Shown piece after piece: positions 1 through 7,080 of a DNA stretch of 19,794 nt; the stretch's first letter is position 1, and each line of letters starts with the position of its first letter. A program made the position numbers and the translations under genes. The DNA lies in NCBI GenBank assembly GCA_015485035.1, contig WFUI01000277.1:1-19794 (forward strand), read 5' to 3'. This DNA comes from Mariprofundus sp. (GTDB lineage Bacteria > Pseudomonadota > Zetaproteobacteria > Mariprofundales > Mariprofundaceae). The notes below the pieces were generated by a model, which searched no databases, was not told the origin of the DNA, and saw only the letters and a program-made list of their open reading frames with translations.

Positions 1-73
1 TCTTGGTCGTTGTATGTGCAAATATCTTGCATAAAACATGGGCCTGTTTAATAGTGCGTCCATTATGCATGTT

Positions 74-430
74 ATGCGAAAATTCACAGCCGCCATCATG
101 GCCGTTTCACTGTTGCTTGTCAGCACTGTGCCTGCGGTTTCAGCTGTAGCCTGTGAAATGCCCGGTGATATGCAGGAAACGGGTGCTGCTGTCGAGCGTA
201 TGCAGACCGAGACTGTGACTCCCATCATTGACTGGCAGGATTGCTATATCGAATGCGGTTGTCGGGTTGACAACCATCTGGATGGTATGCCACATCAACT
301 GGCACCGCATATGCTGTCCATGGGGGCCGCATCAAGTGTGTCTTTCTCAAGCTTTGGTATCATCGATATCATGCCCGCATTAACCTCGTGGCTGCTGCCT
401 TTTTCTCCACCACCACCCCGAACCATCTGA
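74..430 (+). CDS. Small exported Cys/Met/His-containing protein, family not recognised
   Basis: I do not recognise this protein. Taking the ATG at 74 gives 118 residues that begin MRKFTAAIM and run through a hydrophobic stretch ending VPAVSA, a good Sec signal peptide with the mature chain starting near VACEMPGD. In-frame ATGs at 38 and 65 are also possible; none has a convincing Shine-Dalgarno sequence, and 74 is chosen because it puts the Arg-Lys pair at the very start of the signal. The mature part has Cys in CEMPGD and DCYIECGCR, followed by a His/Met stretch (NHLDGMPHQLAPHM), which looks suited to metal binding, and ends in a proline run. It lies 90 bp before a Met-rich barrel-like protein on the same strand, so a shared periplasmic metal role is inferred. 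Coding is supported by the signal peptide and context only. Confidence 0.62.
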   Translation: MRKFTAAIMAVSLLLVSTVPAVSAVACEMPGDMQETGAAVERMQTETVTPIIDWQDCYIECGCRVDNHLDGMPHQLAPHMLSMGAASSVSFSSFGIIDIMPALTSWLLPFSPPPPRTI

Positions 431-451
431 TTTTTCCATATTAACACTATT

Positions 452-471
452 CCCCGGCTTTAAGCCCGGGG
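452..471 (+). other. GC-rich hairpin between the first two genes
   Basis: CCCCGGCTTTAAGCCCGGGG can fold into a stem of CCCC with GGGG and GGC with GCC, with one bulged C. It lies 21 bp after the stop of the small exported gene and 50 bp before the next start. No T run follows, so it is a poor intrinsic terminator; it could be an mRNA processing or stability hairpin, or a partial attenuator. The function is unknown. Confidence 0.4.
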
Positions 472-520
472 TATTTGCGTGTGCTCTGAGGCATGCAGGA
501 AAAAATAAATGGAGGGTTCA

Positions 521-1705
521 ATGAGAAAAAAACTATCATCTTTGACGATGCTGGCTGTGGCCGTCACGCTGCTAATGCCAGCCAATGCGCATGCCTATAT
601 TGGTCTGTGCTGTGCCAAATGCGGGGGCAACATGCCGATGAGTATTCTTGGCGGAGGTATTCCCGAAACACATGAATTCCGGTTCAAAATTCAACCGATG
701 TATATGCGCATGCAGGGTTTGCGCAGCGGGGGCTCCAATGTGGATGGCAACAGTCTGCTCGGTATGCCTGTCATGGGAGGTAAACCGACCGGTAAATTCA
801 TGGCCGTGCAGAAAAACATGGACATGAGTATGCTTAATCTGGCTATGGGCTATTCATTCAGCGATGACTTTTTCGCCGGTATTATGCCCATGTATCAGGA
901 TAATCGTATGGATATGCTATTCAATTCCACCATGGCTATGATGACGAAACGATCAGGATACACCATGAAGTCAAATGGCATGGCCGATACCATGCTGATG
1001 ACCAAATACAGGATTTATTCCGATGACCCGCTGATTCCAACCAGTGAGGCATCGTTGTTTGTCGGAGCCAGTCTGCCCAGTGGGTCGATCAGCAAGCGAA
1101 ATACCGAGCACCCACTGGCTGTGCGGCAGACAGAGTTATTACCCTACGGCATGCAGCTTGGTTCAGGTACGGTGGATCCGATGCTTGGTCTGCTTTATCA
1201 GGGCTCATCCTCGCCATGGTGGTGGGGGTTGAATGGCGTATATACCGGGCGCTGGTATGATAATAGTCGCAATTACCGATTGGGTGATACCATGAAGTTG
1301 GATGCCTATGTGATGAATCAGGTCAGCTATAATTTCCTCTGGCAGGTGCAGGCGAACTTTGAATGGAAGGGGCATATTCGCGGTCAGGCCGATGAGGCAG
1401 CGAGCGGTTTTTCCGGCCACGCAGTGCATGGCAATGCAGCCAGTCCTTTCATGACGCCGTTATGGAATCCGAACAACTACGGAGGTGTCAAAACATCCAT
1501 TTCACTGGGTTTGCAATGGCAACCTGCGCCACTGCATATTATCGATCTGGTCGTCAAACTGCCGGTTTATCAGCGTCTGAACGGCGTGCAATTGAAAGAT
1601 CAGTTCGGCGTCATGTTGACCTGGTATATGGAAATTCCGACCAGCAAGAGTGTTCGTTCACTGACACATCCGCATTCACCGGCAGATGCCGCGCTCGGGT
1701 TTTAG
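521..1705 (+). CDS. Met-rich outer-membrane transporter-like protein with N-terminal Cys motif
   Basis: The protein is 394 residues. The ATG at 521 is chosen because GGAGG at 511-515 sits 5 nt upstream; the in-frame ATG at 509 overlaps that site. A signal peptide ends at AHA (residue 25). The mature chain opens with Cys30, Cys31 and Cys34 (CCAKCGGNMPM). Residues 26-160 hold 23 Met, many in MxM or MxxM spacing (MYMRM, MDMSM, IMPM, RMDM, MAMM). The rest has alternating polar/aromatic strands (WWWGLNGVYTGRWYD, FLWQVQANFEWKG) and ends in a strand-like LTWYMEIP segment, as expected for an outer-membrane beta-barrel of the broad 'transporter' (MetA-like) type. Met and Cys clusters suggest binding of a soft metal such as Cu(I); this is inference. 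It is followed 9 bp later by a cytochrome c gene, so it is likely the first gene of a tight operon. Confidence 0.75.
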   Translation: MRKKLSSLTMLAVAVTLLMPANAHAYIGLCCAKCGGNMPMSILGGGIPETHEFRFKIQPMYMRMQGLRSGGSNVDGNSLLGMPVMGGKPTGKFMAVQKNMDMSMLNLAMGYSFSDDFFAGIMPMYQDNRMDMLFNSTMAMMTKRSGYTMKSNGMADTMLMTKYRIYSDDPLIPTSEASLFVGASLPSGSISKRNTEHPLAVRQTELLPYGMQLGSGTVDPMLGLLYQGSSSPWWWGLNGVYTGRWYDNSRNYRLGDTMKLDAYVMNQVSYNFLWQVQANFEWKGHIRGQADEAASGFSGHAVHGNAASPFMTPLWNPNNYGGVKTSISLGLQWQPAPLHIIDLVVKLPVYQRLNGVQLKDQFGVMLTWYMEIPTSKSVRSLTHPHSPADAALGF

Positions 1706-1714
1706 GAGGAGATG

Positions 1715-1981
1715 ATGAAAATGATAATCACTGTTTTAACCCTGATGTTCGCAGCTCCGGTATGGGCGACGGAAATTCCGGATGCAGGTTCAGTATCGGC
1801 GCAACTGTTTGCACAGCACTGCAGTGTTTGCCATAGCCTGCCGCACCCCAAGCGGCTGGACTGGCCACATTGGCGATCCATGCTGCATGTGATGAAGCAA
1901 CGCATGGATGAGCGGGGCATTTCTATACCTGCAGAAGAATGGCAGCAGATTGCCGCTTATTTGAAACACCATGCGCGTTAG
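1715..1981 (+). CDS. Small periplasmic monohaem cytochrome c
   Basis: This 88-residue protein has a signal peptide (ending near VWA, residue 18) and one haem c site, CSVCH, at residues 36-40. Its downstream Met residues (MLHVMKQRM) could supply the sixth haem ligand. The chain is short even for a class I cytochrome c, essentially one small haem domain. The start at 1715 is favoured because AGGAGG at 1704-1709 is 5 nt upstream; in-frame ATGs at 1712 and 1721 are alternatives. It follows the Met-rich barrel gene by 9 bp and its 3' end overlaps the thioredoxin gene by 11 bp, so the two are translationally coupled. It probably moves electrons in the periplasm for the cassette, perhaps to or from a metal or the neighbouring thiol protein; that partner is inferred. 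Confidence 0.82.
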   Translation: MKMIITVLTLMFAAPVWATEIPDAGSVSAQLFAQHCSVCHSLPHPKRLDWPHWRSMLHVMKQRMDERGISIPAEEWQQIAAYLKHHAR

Positions 1982-2546
1982 GCTGCTGTTGATGGTTAGT
2001 CTGCTGGTATCGGCCGGGGCTTTAAAAGCCCCGGCTGCACCGGTCACCGCAGAACAGATGATGCTGGATTTTGGGGTGCAGTTACCAAAGCAGAGAAAAC
2101 CGGCACCGGAGTTTTCTTTGCAGAAACTGGGCGGTGGTCAGCTTTCTCTGACGGATTATCGAGGCAAATTGGTATTGTTGCACTTCTGGGCGACATGGTG
2201 CGTACCATGTCGCCATGAGATACCATTATTATATAGCATGGAACAGAGGCTGGATGCAGGACTGGTGCGTATAATATATGTTAATGTGAATCGTGGAGAC
2301 AGCGGCTCGGTGCAGACATTTATCGATAAAGTGAGTCCGCAAACCCAGACACTTCTGGATCCGGATAGTACGGTTCGAAATCGTTATGCTGTCAGGGGGT
2401 TGCCGACCACCTATCTGATTGGTCAGGATGGTAAAATTATCGGCCGCATTATTGGTGAGCGGGACTGGACGTCAGCTGCAGCGCAACGCATGCTTGAGTC
2501 ACTGCTCGGGAGTGACAGATACGGCAACAAAAAGGAGCGCAAATGA
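1971..2546 (+). CDS. TlpA-type periplasmic thioredoxin
   Basis: This 191-residue protein is a TlpA/ResA-type thioredoxin. A hydrophobic N-terminus (MRVRLLLMVSLLVSAGA) exports it. The redox centre FWATWCVPC places the CxxC at Cys77 and Cys80, after the usual LVLLHFWATW strand, and the cis-proline loop is visible as RGLPTTYLI. Family members reduce or oxidise periplasmic thiols, typically for cytochrome c maturation or for loading copper into proteins. The start ATG at 1971 lies inside the end of the cytochrome c gene, and its stop overlaps the next start (ATGA at 2543-2546), so it is translationally coupled on both sides. The Cys-rich proteins of the same cassette are plausible substrates; this is inference. 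ATG at 1992 is a possible alternative start, but it would lose the two N-terminal Arg. Confidence 0.88.
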   Translation: MRVRLLLMVSLLVSAGALKAPAAPVTAEQMMLDFGVQLPKQRKPAPEFSLQKLGGGQLSLTDYRGKLVLLHFWATWCVPCRHEIPLLYSMEQRLDAGLVRIIYVNVNRGDSGSVQTFIDKVSPQTQTLLDPDSTVRNRYAVRGLPTTYLIGQDGKIIGRIIGERDWTSAAAQRMLESLLGSDRYGNKKERK

Positions 2547-3190
2547 ACAAACAGTTTACGATCACCTTGTTGTGTCTGCTTACACTGGCGGGCTGCGATA
2601 GCAGCCAAAAACCGGCACAGAATGAAGGCGCGATAAACCATATCGGTCAGATGAAACTCGATCATACGCAAGACAAACAGATGCAGCCATTGCAAATGCT
2701 GTTGGGACAGGCACTGGTGATGGCTGCATATGGTGCAAACATGAAACTGGATGGTAATGATCAGGGACAGAATTTACTGGTCGATGCCACAGGTTTGTTG
2801 CGGCGGGCTATGTCCGGCCCGGAAATGACCATGATGCATAAGGGGGGGGGAGATATGTCTGCCTCGATGCACCAGATTCATGATTTGGGCGATACGGCAT
2901 TTGATCTGCTTGACTTGATGATGGGGTTGAGTGCTGACGACAGTCATGCTGTACAACTGCGAAAGGCCAATGAATTGCTGGCGATGGCAGCTTCCGGACA
3001 TAATATGTTGTTACAGGCTGAGTCGGCCGGGGAACTGGGGGCGGTGATGCAAAAGCATGCCCGGGAATTACTGAATCAGGCTGAAGCCGGGCTGGCCGGA
3101 ATAGAAGGTTTGGGAGAATACCACAAGCTGATCCTCCATTTATTACGTATGCATGGCATGAAGGATCACCATACACCTGCCAAAATATGA
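2543..3190 (+). CDS. Met/His-rich lipoprotein of unknown function
   Basis: I do not recognise a family for this 215-residue lipoprotein. The signal MNKQFTITLLCLLTLAGC carries a lipobox (LAGC) with acylated Cys18. The rest looks all-helical, with many Met and His residues (HIGQMKLDHTQDKQMQPLQM, MTMMHKGGGDM, MHGMKDHHT at the C-terminus), fitting the metal-ligand bias of the genes upstream. AAGGAG precedes the ATG, and the start overlaps the thioredoxin stop as ATGA, so it is the last gene of the coupled set. A nine-G run inside the gene encodes part of HKGGGD. After the stop I see no clear terminator before ftsY. Confidence 0.75.
   Translation: MNKQFTITLLCLLTLAGCDSSQKPAQNEGAINHIGQMKLDHTQDKQMQPLQMLLGQALVMAAYGANMKLDGNDQGQNLLVDATGLLRRAMSGPEMTMMHKGGGDMSASMHQIHDLGDTAFDLLDLMMGLSADDSHAVQLRKANELLAMAASGHNMLLQAESAGELGAVMQKHARELLNQAEAGLAGIEGLGEYHKLILHLLRMHGMKDHHTPAKI
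2842..2850 (+). repeat. Nine-base poly-G tract inside the lipoprotein gene
   Basis: AAG followed by eight more G makes a run of nine G read as Lys-Gly-Gly-Gly, about 100 codons into the lipoprotein gene at 2543-3190. The reading frame is open at this length. A change of one base would shift the frame, as at contingency loci of surface protein genes. Confidence 0.85.
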
Positions 3191-3361
3191 TATTTAGCGA
3201 TAGAGTAGGGCGGAACATGTAATCAGGGCCTGTTCACATAAAATGTATAAAGTCACAGTATTGTCAGACGCGCAGGATAAATGCATCGGATCATGGCAAA
3301 CTGGTTTTGATAATCGTTTTGTCCATTCATGTGAATATACCCTGACAGGAGAGAGTTGTTG

Positions 3362-4252
3362 GTGTCATTTTTTGCAAGGCTGAAAAATGGTTTATCGCGC
3401 AGCCGGGATACATTGGCGCAGATGGTGCCGGGCGGGGCAGTGGATGCCTTGTCCGAAGAAGACTGGATTGATATTGAGGACGGCCTGATTATGGCCGATT
3501 GCGGTGGCGAGCTATCCGGCTCACTGGTACAGAAAGCCCGAAAATATCGCGGCAGTTCGATTGAGGCATTAAAAAAATCCATGCTCGATATGATTCCGGA
3601 AACAGGTTCGGTGAATGAATCCACATCCGGCCCGTTTGTCTTGCTGGTGGTAGGCGTCAACGGTACCGGTAAAACCACGACCATCGGTAAACTTGCCACG
3701 ATGTTTCGCCAGCAGGGTAAATCGGTGCTGGTGGGTGCTGGTGATACATTTCGTGCAGCTGCAGTCGAGCAGTTGGCTGTTTGGGTAGAGCGCGCCGGTG
3801 CCGATCTGGTGCGACAGCATGAAGGGGCCGATCCGGCTGCTGTTGCTTTTGATACGGTACAGCGGGGCATAGCCAGAAATTATGATGTGGTCATTGTCGA
3901 TACTGCCGGCCGCGTGCAGACCGACCGCGGTTTGATGGATGAACTGGCCAAAGTGCGCCGGGTAATTACCAAGGCATATCCCGAAGCTCCGCATGAGGTA
4001 TGGCAGGTAGTTGATGGCGGGACTGGTCAGAATGCTGTCGTTCAGGTTGAGAAATTTCGTGAAGTAGCCGGTACCTCCGGCCTGATAGTGACCAAGCTCG
4101 ATGGTTCCGGAAAAGGCGGTATCGTACTGCAATTATCACACAAGTTCGGCCTGCCAATTCGATATATCGGTGTGGGTGAAACACTGGAAGATTTAATGCC
4201 GTTCAATGGCGAGGAATTTGTTGATTCCCTGCTTCCGGAGCATATCGGGTAA
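3362..4252 (+). CDS. ftsY: FtsY, signal recognition particle receptor GTPase
   Basis: FtsY docks SRP-ribosome complexes at the inner membrane for cotranslational insertion. With a GTG start at 3362 the protein has 296 residues; AGGAGAG at 3347-3353 is 8 nt upstream. TTG codons at 3356 and 3359 are in frame but closer to that site than is usual. The NG domain is complete: P-loop GVNGTGKTTT (about residues 98-107), DTFRAAAVEQL, DTAGR, TKLDGSGKGG, and the closing GVGE..DLMPF. The acidic A domain of enterobacterial FtsY is missing, leaving only a short amphipathic start (SFFARLKNGL), typical of the compact form found in many bacteria. The usual partner ftsE is not in the window. It is 171 bp after the lipoprotein gene and converges with the gene at 4308-4646. 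Confidence 0.96.
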   Translation: MSFFARLKNGLSRSRDTLAQMVPGGAVDALSEEDWIDIEDGLIMADCGGELSGSLVQKARKYRGSSIEALKKSMLDMIPETGSVNESTSGPFVLLVVGVNGTGKTTTIGKLATMFRQQGKSVLVGAGDTFRAAAVEQLAVWVERAGADLVRQHEGADPAAVAFDTVQRGIARNYDVVIVDTAGRVQTDRGLMDELAKVRRVITKAYPEAPHEVWQVVDGGTGQNAVVQVEKFREVAGTSGLIVTKLDGSGKGGIVLQLSHKFGLPIRYIGVGETLEDLMPFNGEEFVDSLLPEHIG

Positions 4253-4307
4253 TTGTTTTAGGTTCAGGCCTGATTGTGGGTCGCTCTGCTCTCCTGATTG
4301 AATCCCA

Positions 4308-4646
4308 TCATTCGTCAGGTGCTATCATCGGCCTTTCTTCAATGAATTTGATTCCACAATTGGGACAGTATTTTGGCTCTTTCAGTCCTAAATATAATTT
4401 ACCCAGATGTCCGTTACATAAAGGGCAGCGCCATACTTTCATATTCACATATGCTGCCGATATGAAAACTACTACAAGCAGAATCATAGTTATCGCATTT
4501 GATGCAAGGCCTTGGTACAGAAGAATAATGGCGGCACCGACAATTACTCCTACAATAACAGCTAACCGGTTTATCTTTGCTCGACGAATCGCGAACTCAG
4601 CGGCTACTTTTTGTTCGTCAATGTTTTTGTTGAATTGTCGAACCAT
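4308..4646 (-). CDS. Two-helix membrane protein with C-terminal zinc ribbon
   Basis: This 112-residue protein is not one I can name. It has a charged N-terminus, two membrane helices (about residues 27-43 and 50-67) and a C-terminal ribbon with CPLC (Cys74, Cys77) and CPNC (Cys94, Cys97), 16 residues apart, which should hold one Zn. The charge pattern would place the ribbon in the cytoplasm, but topology is uncertain. An AGGTGA lies about 11 nt before the ATG. It starts 13 bp after the stop of the gene at 4660-5022, so it is probably the last gene of the long minus-strand run that begins with rsmI. No terminator is evident between it and the convergent ftsY. Confidence 0.75.
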   Translation of the reverse strand: MVRQFNKNIDEQKVAAEFAIRRAKINRLAVIVGVIVGAAIILLYQGLASNAITMILLVVVFISAAYVNMKVWRCPLCNGHLGKLYLGLKEPKYCPNCGIKFIEERPMIAPDE

Positions 4647-4659
4647 TTAAATGCTTCAC

Positions 4660-5022
4660 CTAATCGCAAACATGATGATCGGAACGAGCTCTGTGTTGGT
4701 TCATCAATGGCATCGTTGACATCATTCCTTTCATCATTTCACCACATTTTTTCATCGCTTGCATGACGGGGTCACGCGCTATTTCCTTTCCGAATGAAAT
4801 GGCCTTGGCCTGTGCTTCCTCACGCTTTCCACTGGCGCACAAAGATTTCACCTCAGCTTCAGATCGGGATGATCGTTGCTCAAGTGCTTTCAATTTTGTC
4901 TGGTCAATGTTTTGCATGCAAGATTCCATTTTCTGCATATCTTTTTCATTCATACCTTGATGATCCTGTGCAAAACTTGCTATTGGTATGAGTAGTAACA
5001 GAATAATTGCCGGTATTTTCAT
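4660..5022 (-). CDS. Small periplasmic Cys/Met-containing protein, unknown
   Basis: I do not recognise this 120-residue protein. MKIPAIILLLLIPIASFA is a clear signal peptide (18 residues), giving a mature chain rich in charged helix-forming residues. It has four Cys (35, 62, 93, 119) and a Met cluster (CGEMMKGMMSTMPLM) before a His-containing end (HHVCD). The pattern recalls small helical periplasmic proteins with disulfides. AAGGAG (complement of 5031-5036) lies 8 nt before the ATG. It is 18 bp after the rfaE2 stop, so it is probably co-transcribed with the heptose genes, but nothing in its sequence ties it to them. Confidence 0.75.
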   Translation of the reverse strand: MKIPAIILLLLIPIASFAQDHQGMNEKDMQKMESCMQNIDQTKLKALEQRSSRSEAEVKSLCASGKREEAQAKAISFGKEIARDPVMQAMKKCGEMMKGMMSTMPLMNQHRARSDHHVCD

Positions 5023-5040
5023 GAGCGATTCTCCTTGGGC

Positions 5041-5520
5041 TTATGATAGCCCGGTTGCCAGAATACGTTGAATAAGACCGGTGCTGGAATGGCCATCAAT
5101 AAAGGGCATGACAATCACTTCACCGCCGTTCTTGCGGACTTCTGTTGCGCCGACAATATCATCAGGTTGATAATCACCGCCTTTGACCAGAATATCAGGC
5201 ATCAGAGTAGTGATCAGGTTTAACGGTGTATCTTCTGCAAAAGGTACAACCAGATCAACGGCACGCAGGGCTGCCAGCATAATGGCTCGGTCTTGTAGTG
5301 GGTTGATCGGGCGCGACTTTCCCTTCAAACGACGAATGGAATTATCGTCATTCAGGCCAATAATCAGAATATCCCCAAGCTTTGCTGCTCTGTCCAGATA
5401 ATCGATATGGCCGGGATGCAGCAGATCGAAACACCCATTTGTAAAAACAATTCGCCGTCCTTCATTTTTCCACTGTTCGACTTGTGTTTTTGCTTGTTGC
5501 AGGGAAGCAGGGTATCTCAT
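5041..5520 (-). CDS. rfaE2: RfaE2/HldC, heptose 1-phosphate adenylyltransferase
   Basis: This enzyme transfers AMP from ATP to D-glycero-beta-D-manno-heptose 1-phosphate, giving ADP-heptose for lipopolysaccharide inner core. The 159 residues match the stand-alone nucleotidyltransferase half of HldE: FTNGCFDLLHPGH at residues 26-38 contains the HxGH active site, followed by IGLNDDNSIRRLKGKSRP, and the C-terminal GHSSTGLIQRI completes the fold. The kinase half (HldE N-terminal/HldA) is not attached and not in this window. The ATG overlaps the stop of the upstream BON lipoprotein gene (bases 5517-5520), so the two are translationally coupled. gmhA is three genes upstream in the same run, giving two steps of one pathway together. 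Confidence 0.94.
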   Translation of the reverse strand: MRYPASLQQAKTQVEQWKNEGRRIVFTNGCFDLLHPGHIDYLDRAAKLGDILIIGLNDDNSIRRLKGKSRPINPLQDRAIMLAALRAVDLVVPFAEDTPLNLITTLMPDILVKGGDYQPDDIVGATEVRKNGGEVIVMPFIDGHSSTGLIQRILATGLS

Positions 5521-6089
5521 GAATGGCGGGATTTCATCAGGTCGATGACAGCAGTAACTCCCTGTGTTCCATGAGCTATCTCCCTGGCGCGCTGACGTTC
5601 AACCAGGCTTTCGACGACACCCTGTAAATAAACTTTTCCGTTTACTGTTTCAACATGAATGGTAAAACCGGAAACGACTTTATCATTCAGTAATTTTCTT
5701 TTGATGTCGGTTGTGATCCAGGAATCAGATATGAGCTCTTTAATTTTCGGTTCGCCGATTTTCAGCTTGTTATGCACTGAAACAATTCTGTCCATGCGTT
5801 TTATGATGTAAATGGCTCGATCAATGTGAGACTGGGTGGGCAGATATCCGGTTAAAGTAACCTGGCCGTGGATAACTTCAACGCTGATCCAGCGTGATGG
5901 CATGTTTTTTTCTGCGATGAGTCGTGCATCGATTTTAGATGCAATCGCAATGTCATCGAATTGCTCGCCTAAACTACGTTCGTCATGAACGCTGCTGGCG
6001 ACGGTCGTCGTTCCAACAATGGCGGTTGCGAAACAACCCGGCAGGGAAAGGGGGATAATAAATAAAATAAACAGTCTAATCAGTGGCAT
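5517..6089 (-). CDS. dolP: DolP/YraP-like outer-membrane lipoprotein with two BON domains
   Basis: This 190-residue protein has a lipoprotein signal ending in LPGC (Cys19) and two BON domains, roughly residues 50-115 (WISVEVIHGQVTLTGYLP) and 125-188 (FTIHVETVNGKVYLQGVV). This is the architecture of E. coli DolP (YraP), an outer-membrane lipoprotein that binds anionic phospholipid and supports envelope integrity and BAM function. The gene context agrees: rsmI, lpoA, yraN and a SIS gene are neighbours, as at the E. coli dolP locus. GGAGA lies 5 nt before the ATG. The gap to the upstream gene is 37 bp. Other dual-BON proteins (OsmY type) are periplasmic and lack the lipobox, so DolP-like is the better call. 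Confidence 0.85.
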   Translation of the reverse strand: MPLIRLFILFIIPLSLPGCFATAIVGTTTVASSVHDERSLGEQFDDIAIASKIDARLIAEKNMPSRWISVEVIHGQVTLTGYLPTQSHIDRAIYIIKRMDRIVSVHNKLKIGEPKIKELISDSWITTDIKRKLLNDKVVSGFTIHVETVNGKVYLQGVVESLVERQRAREIAHGTQGVTAVIDLMKSRHS

Positions 6090-6126
6090 GGTATCTCCGG
6101 TATGGTGCTATTGTGTGAAGGGCTCT

Positions 6127-7080
6127 TCAGAGGATATCATCACCCAATGCTTCCAGTACAGAAGCAAAGAGCAAAGGGAGGAGAATTTCATCGGGGCCGG
6201 ACAGGCAGAATCCGGCGCCATCCGGTAATGACAAGCGATTGACTACATCAGTAATCGCTGTGTTACTGGCTGAAGGGTCAATGATGGCAGTGGTGACAGA
6301 TTCAATTTTTTTACCCACATTTCGGGCTGCATCAACCGCCTGTAGCAGGACACGAGGCATGACTACGCTGGATGCAATATTGATAACGACGCCATGACTG
6401 GAAGCAGCCATCATACCTGCCAACAGCCGGAAATCGACCATGGCGGCAGCACCCAGTGATTCTCCATGTGCAGCGGGATGAAAGCAGAATGCATCCGCAC
6501 CGATGGCCGGATGCACGGAAACGGGGACACCGTAGCGAAAAGCTGTGGCGACGACGGAGTGATCGAGGTGCTCCAGGTCCGATTCTTGCAAGTATTTGCC
6601 CACACTTTTGCCGATACCCCAGTTTTCAAGTGTACCGAAATTGATGGCATCGTTGATTAAACAGCCGGTTTCTTCGGTGATACAATAGTTGCCATTGCTC
6701 AGTTCACGTTCACGAGCTGTCACTGTGCGTCCGGAAATAGCAATTTCCACATCATGCTCCAGTGCGGCACCGGTTAATGCCAGACCGGAAATGATTTTTT
6801 GCTCAATGAGACGGCAAATCACCGGCCCAAGTCCGGAATCAAGTACGTGGCCACCACAGGCAAGAATAATCGCATGTTTGTTACGAAATGCGTGGGTGAT
6901 GGCATCACGTAAACGAAACAGGTCGCCGGCGCAGCCCAGGTTGGGAAGACTGCAGAGGAAACTTTCAAAACCGCTTCCGGGCTGGAATGGCGCACCAAAA
7001 TCTTTACTGTCGCTGTCAACCTTGCGGTTGGCCAACGGTACGGTTTTGAGCTTGCTGAAAGAAAGCGGTTTAATGGTCAT
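6127..7080 (-). CDS. Deoxyhypusine-synthase-like protein in the heptose/envelope operon
   Basis: This 317-residue protein resembles, from memory, the bacterial deoxyhypusine-synthase-like family: ACGGHVLDSGLGPVICRLIE (74-93), TGAALEHDVEIAISGRTV (103-120), VPVSVHPAIGAD, and a late VVINIASSVVMPRVLL segment. True synthases make deoxyhypusine on eIF5A, which bacteria lack, and I do not see their catalytic GGGVVKHH lysine motif, so the reaction here is unknown. The start at 7080 is chosen because GGAGG (complement of 7086-7090) is 5 nt upstream; an ATG at 7107 would only add nine residues. It overlaps the gmhA end by 11 bp, so it is translationally coupled to it, and it precedes the dolP-like gene. 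A role linked to sugar-nucleotide or envelope synthesis is suggested by context only. Confidence 0.8.
   Translation of the reverse strand: MTIKPLSFSKLKTVPLANRKVDSDSKDFGAPFQPGSGFESFLCSLPNLGCAGDLFRLRDAITHAFRNKHAIILACGGHVLDSGLGPVICRLIEQKIISGLALTGAALEHDVEIAISGRTVTARERELSNGNYCITEETGCLINDAINFGTLENWGIGKSVGKYLQESDLEHLDHSVVATAFRYGVPVSVHPAIGADAFCFHPAAHGESLGAAAMVDFRLLAGMMAASSHGVVINIASSVVMPRVLLQAVDAARNVGKKIESVTTAIIDPSASNTAITDVVNRLSLPDGAGFCLSGPDEILLPLLFASVLEALGDDIL

Noticed and set aside
27..54. Promoter TTGCAT with TAATAG before the first gene
   Set aside because: The -10 match is poor and the start codon of the gene is itself uncertain, so the call cannot be supported.
3325..3336. Inverted repeat ATTCA-TG-TGAAT upstream of ftsY as an operator
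   Set aside because: Five-base AT-rich arms are expected by chance, and no matching site or promoter element is near it.
3253..4132. Antisense open frames across ftsY
   Set aside because: The ftsY frame carries every GTPase motif; the antisense products have no recognisable domain or start signal.
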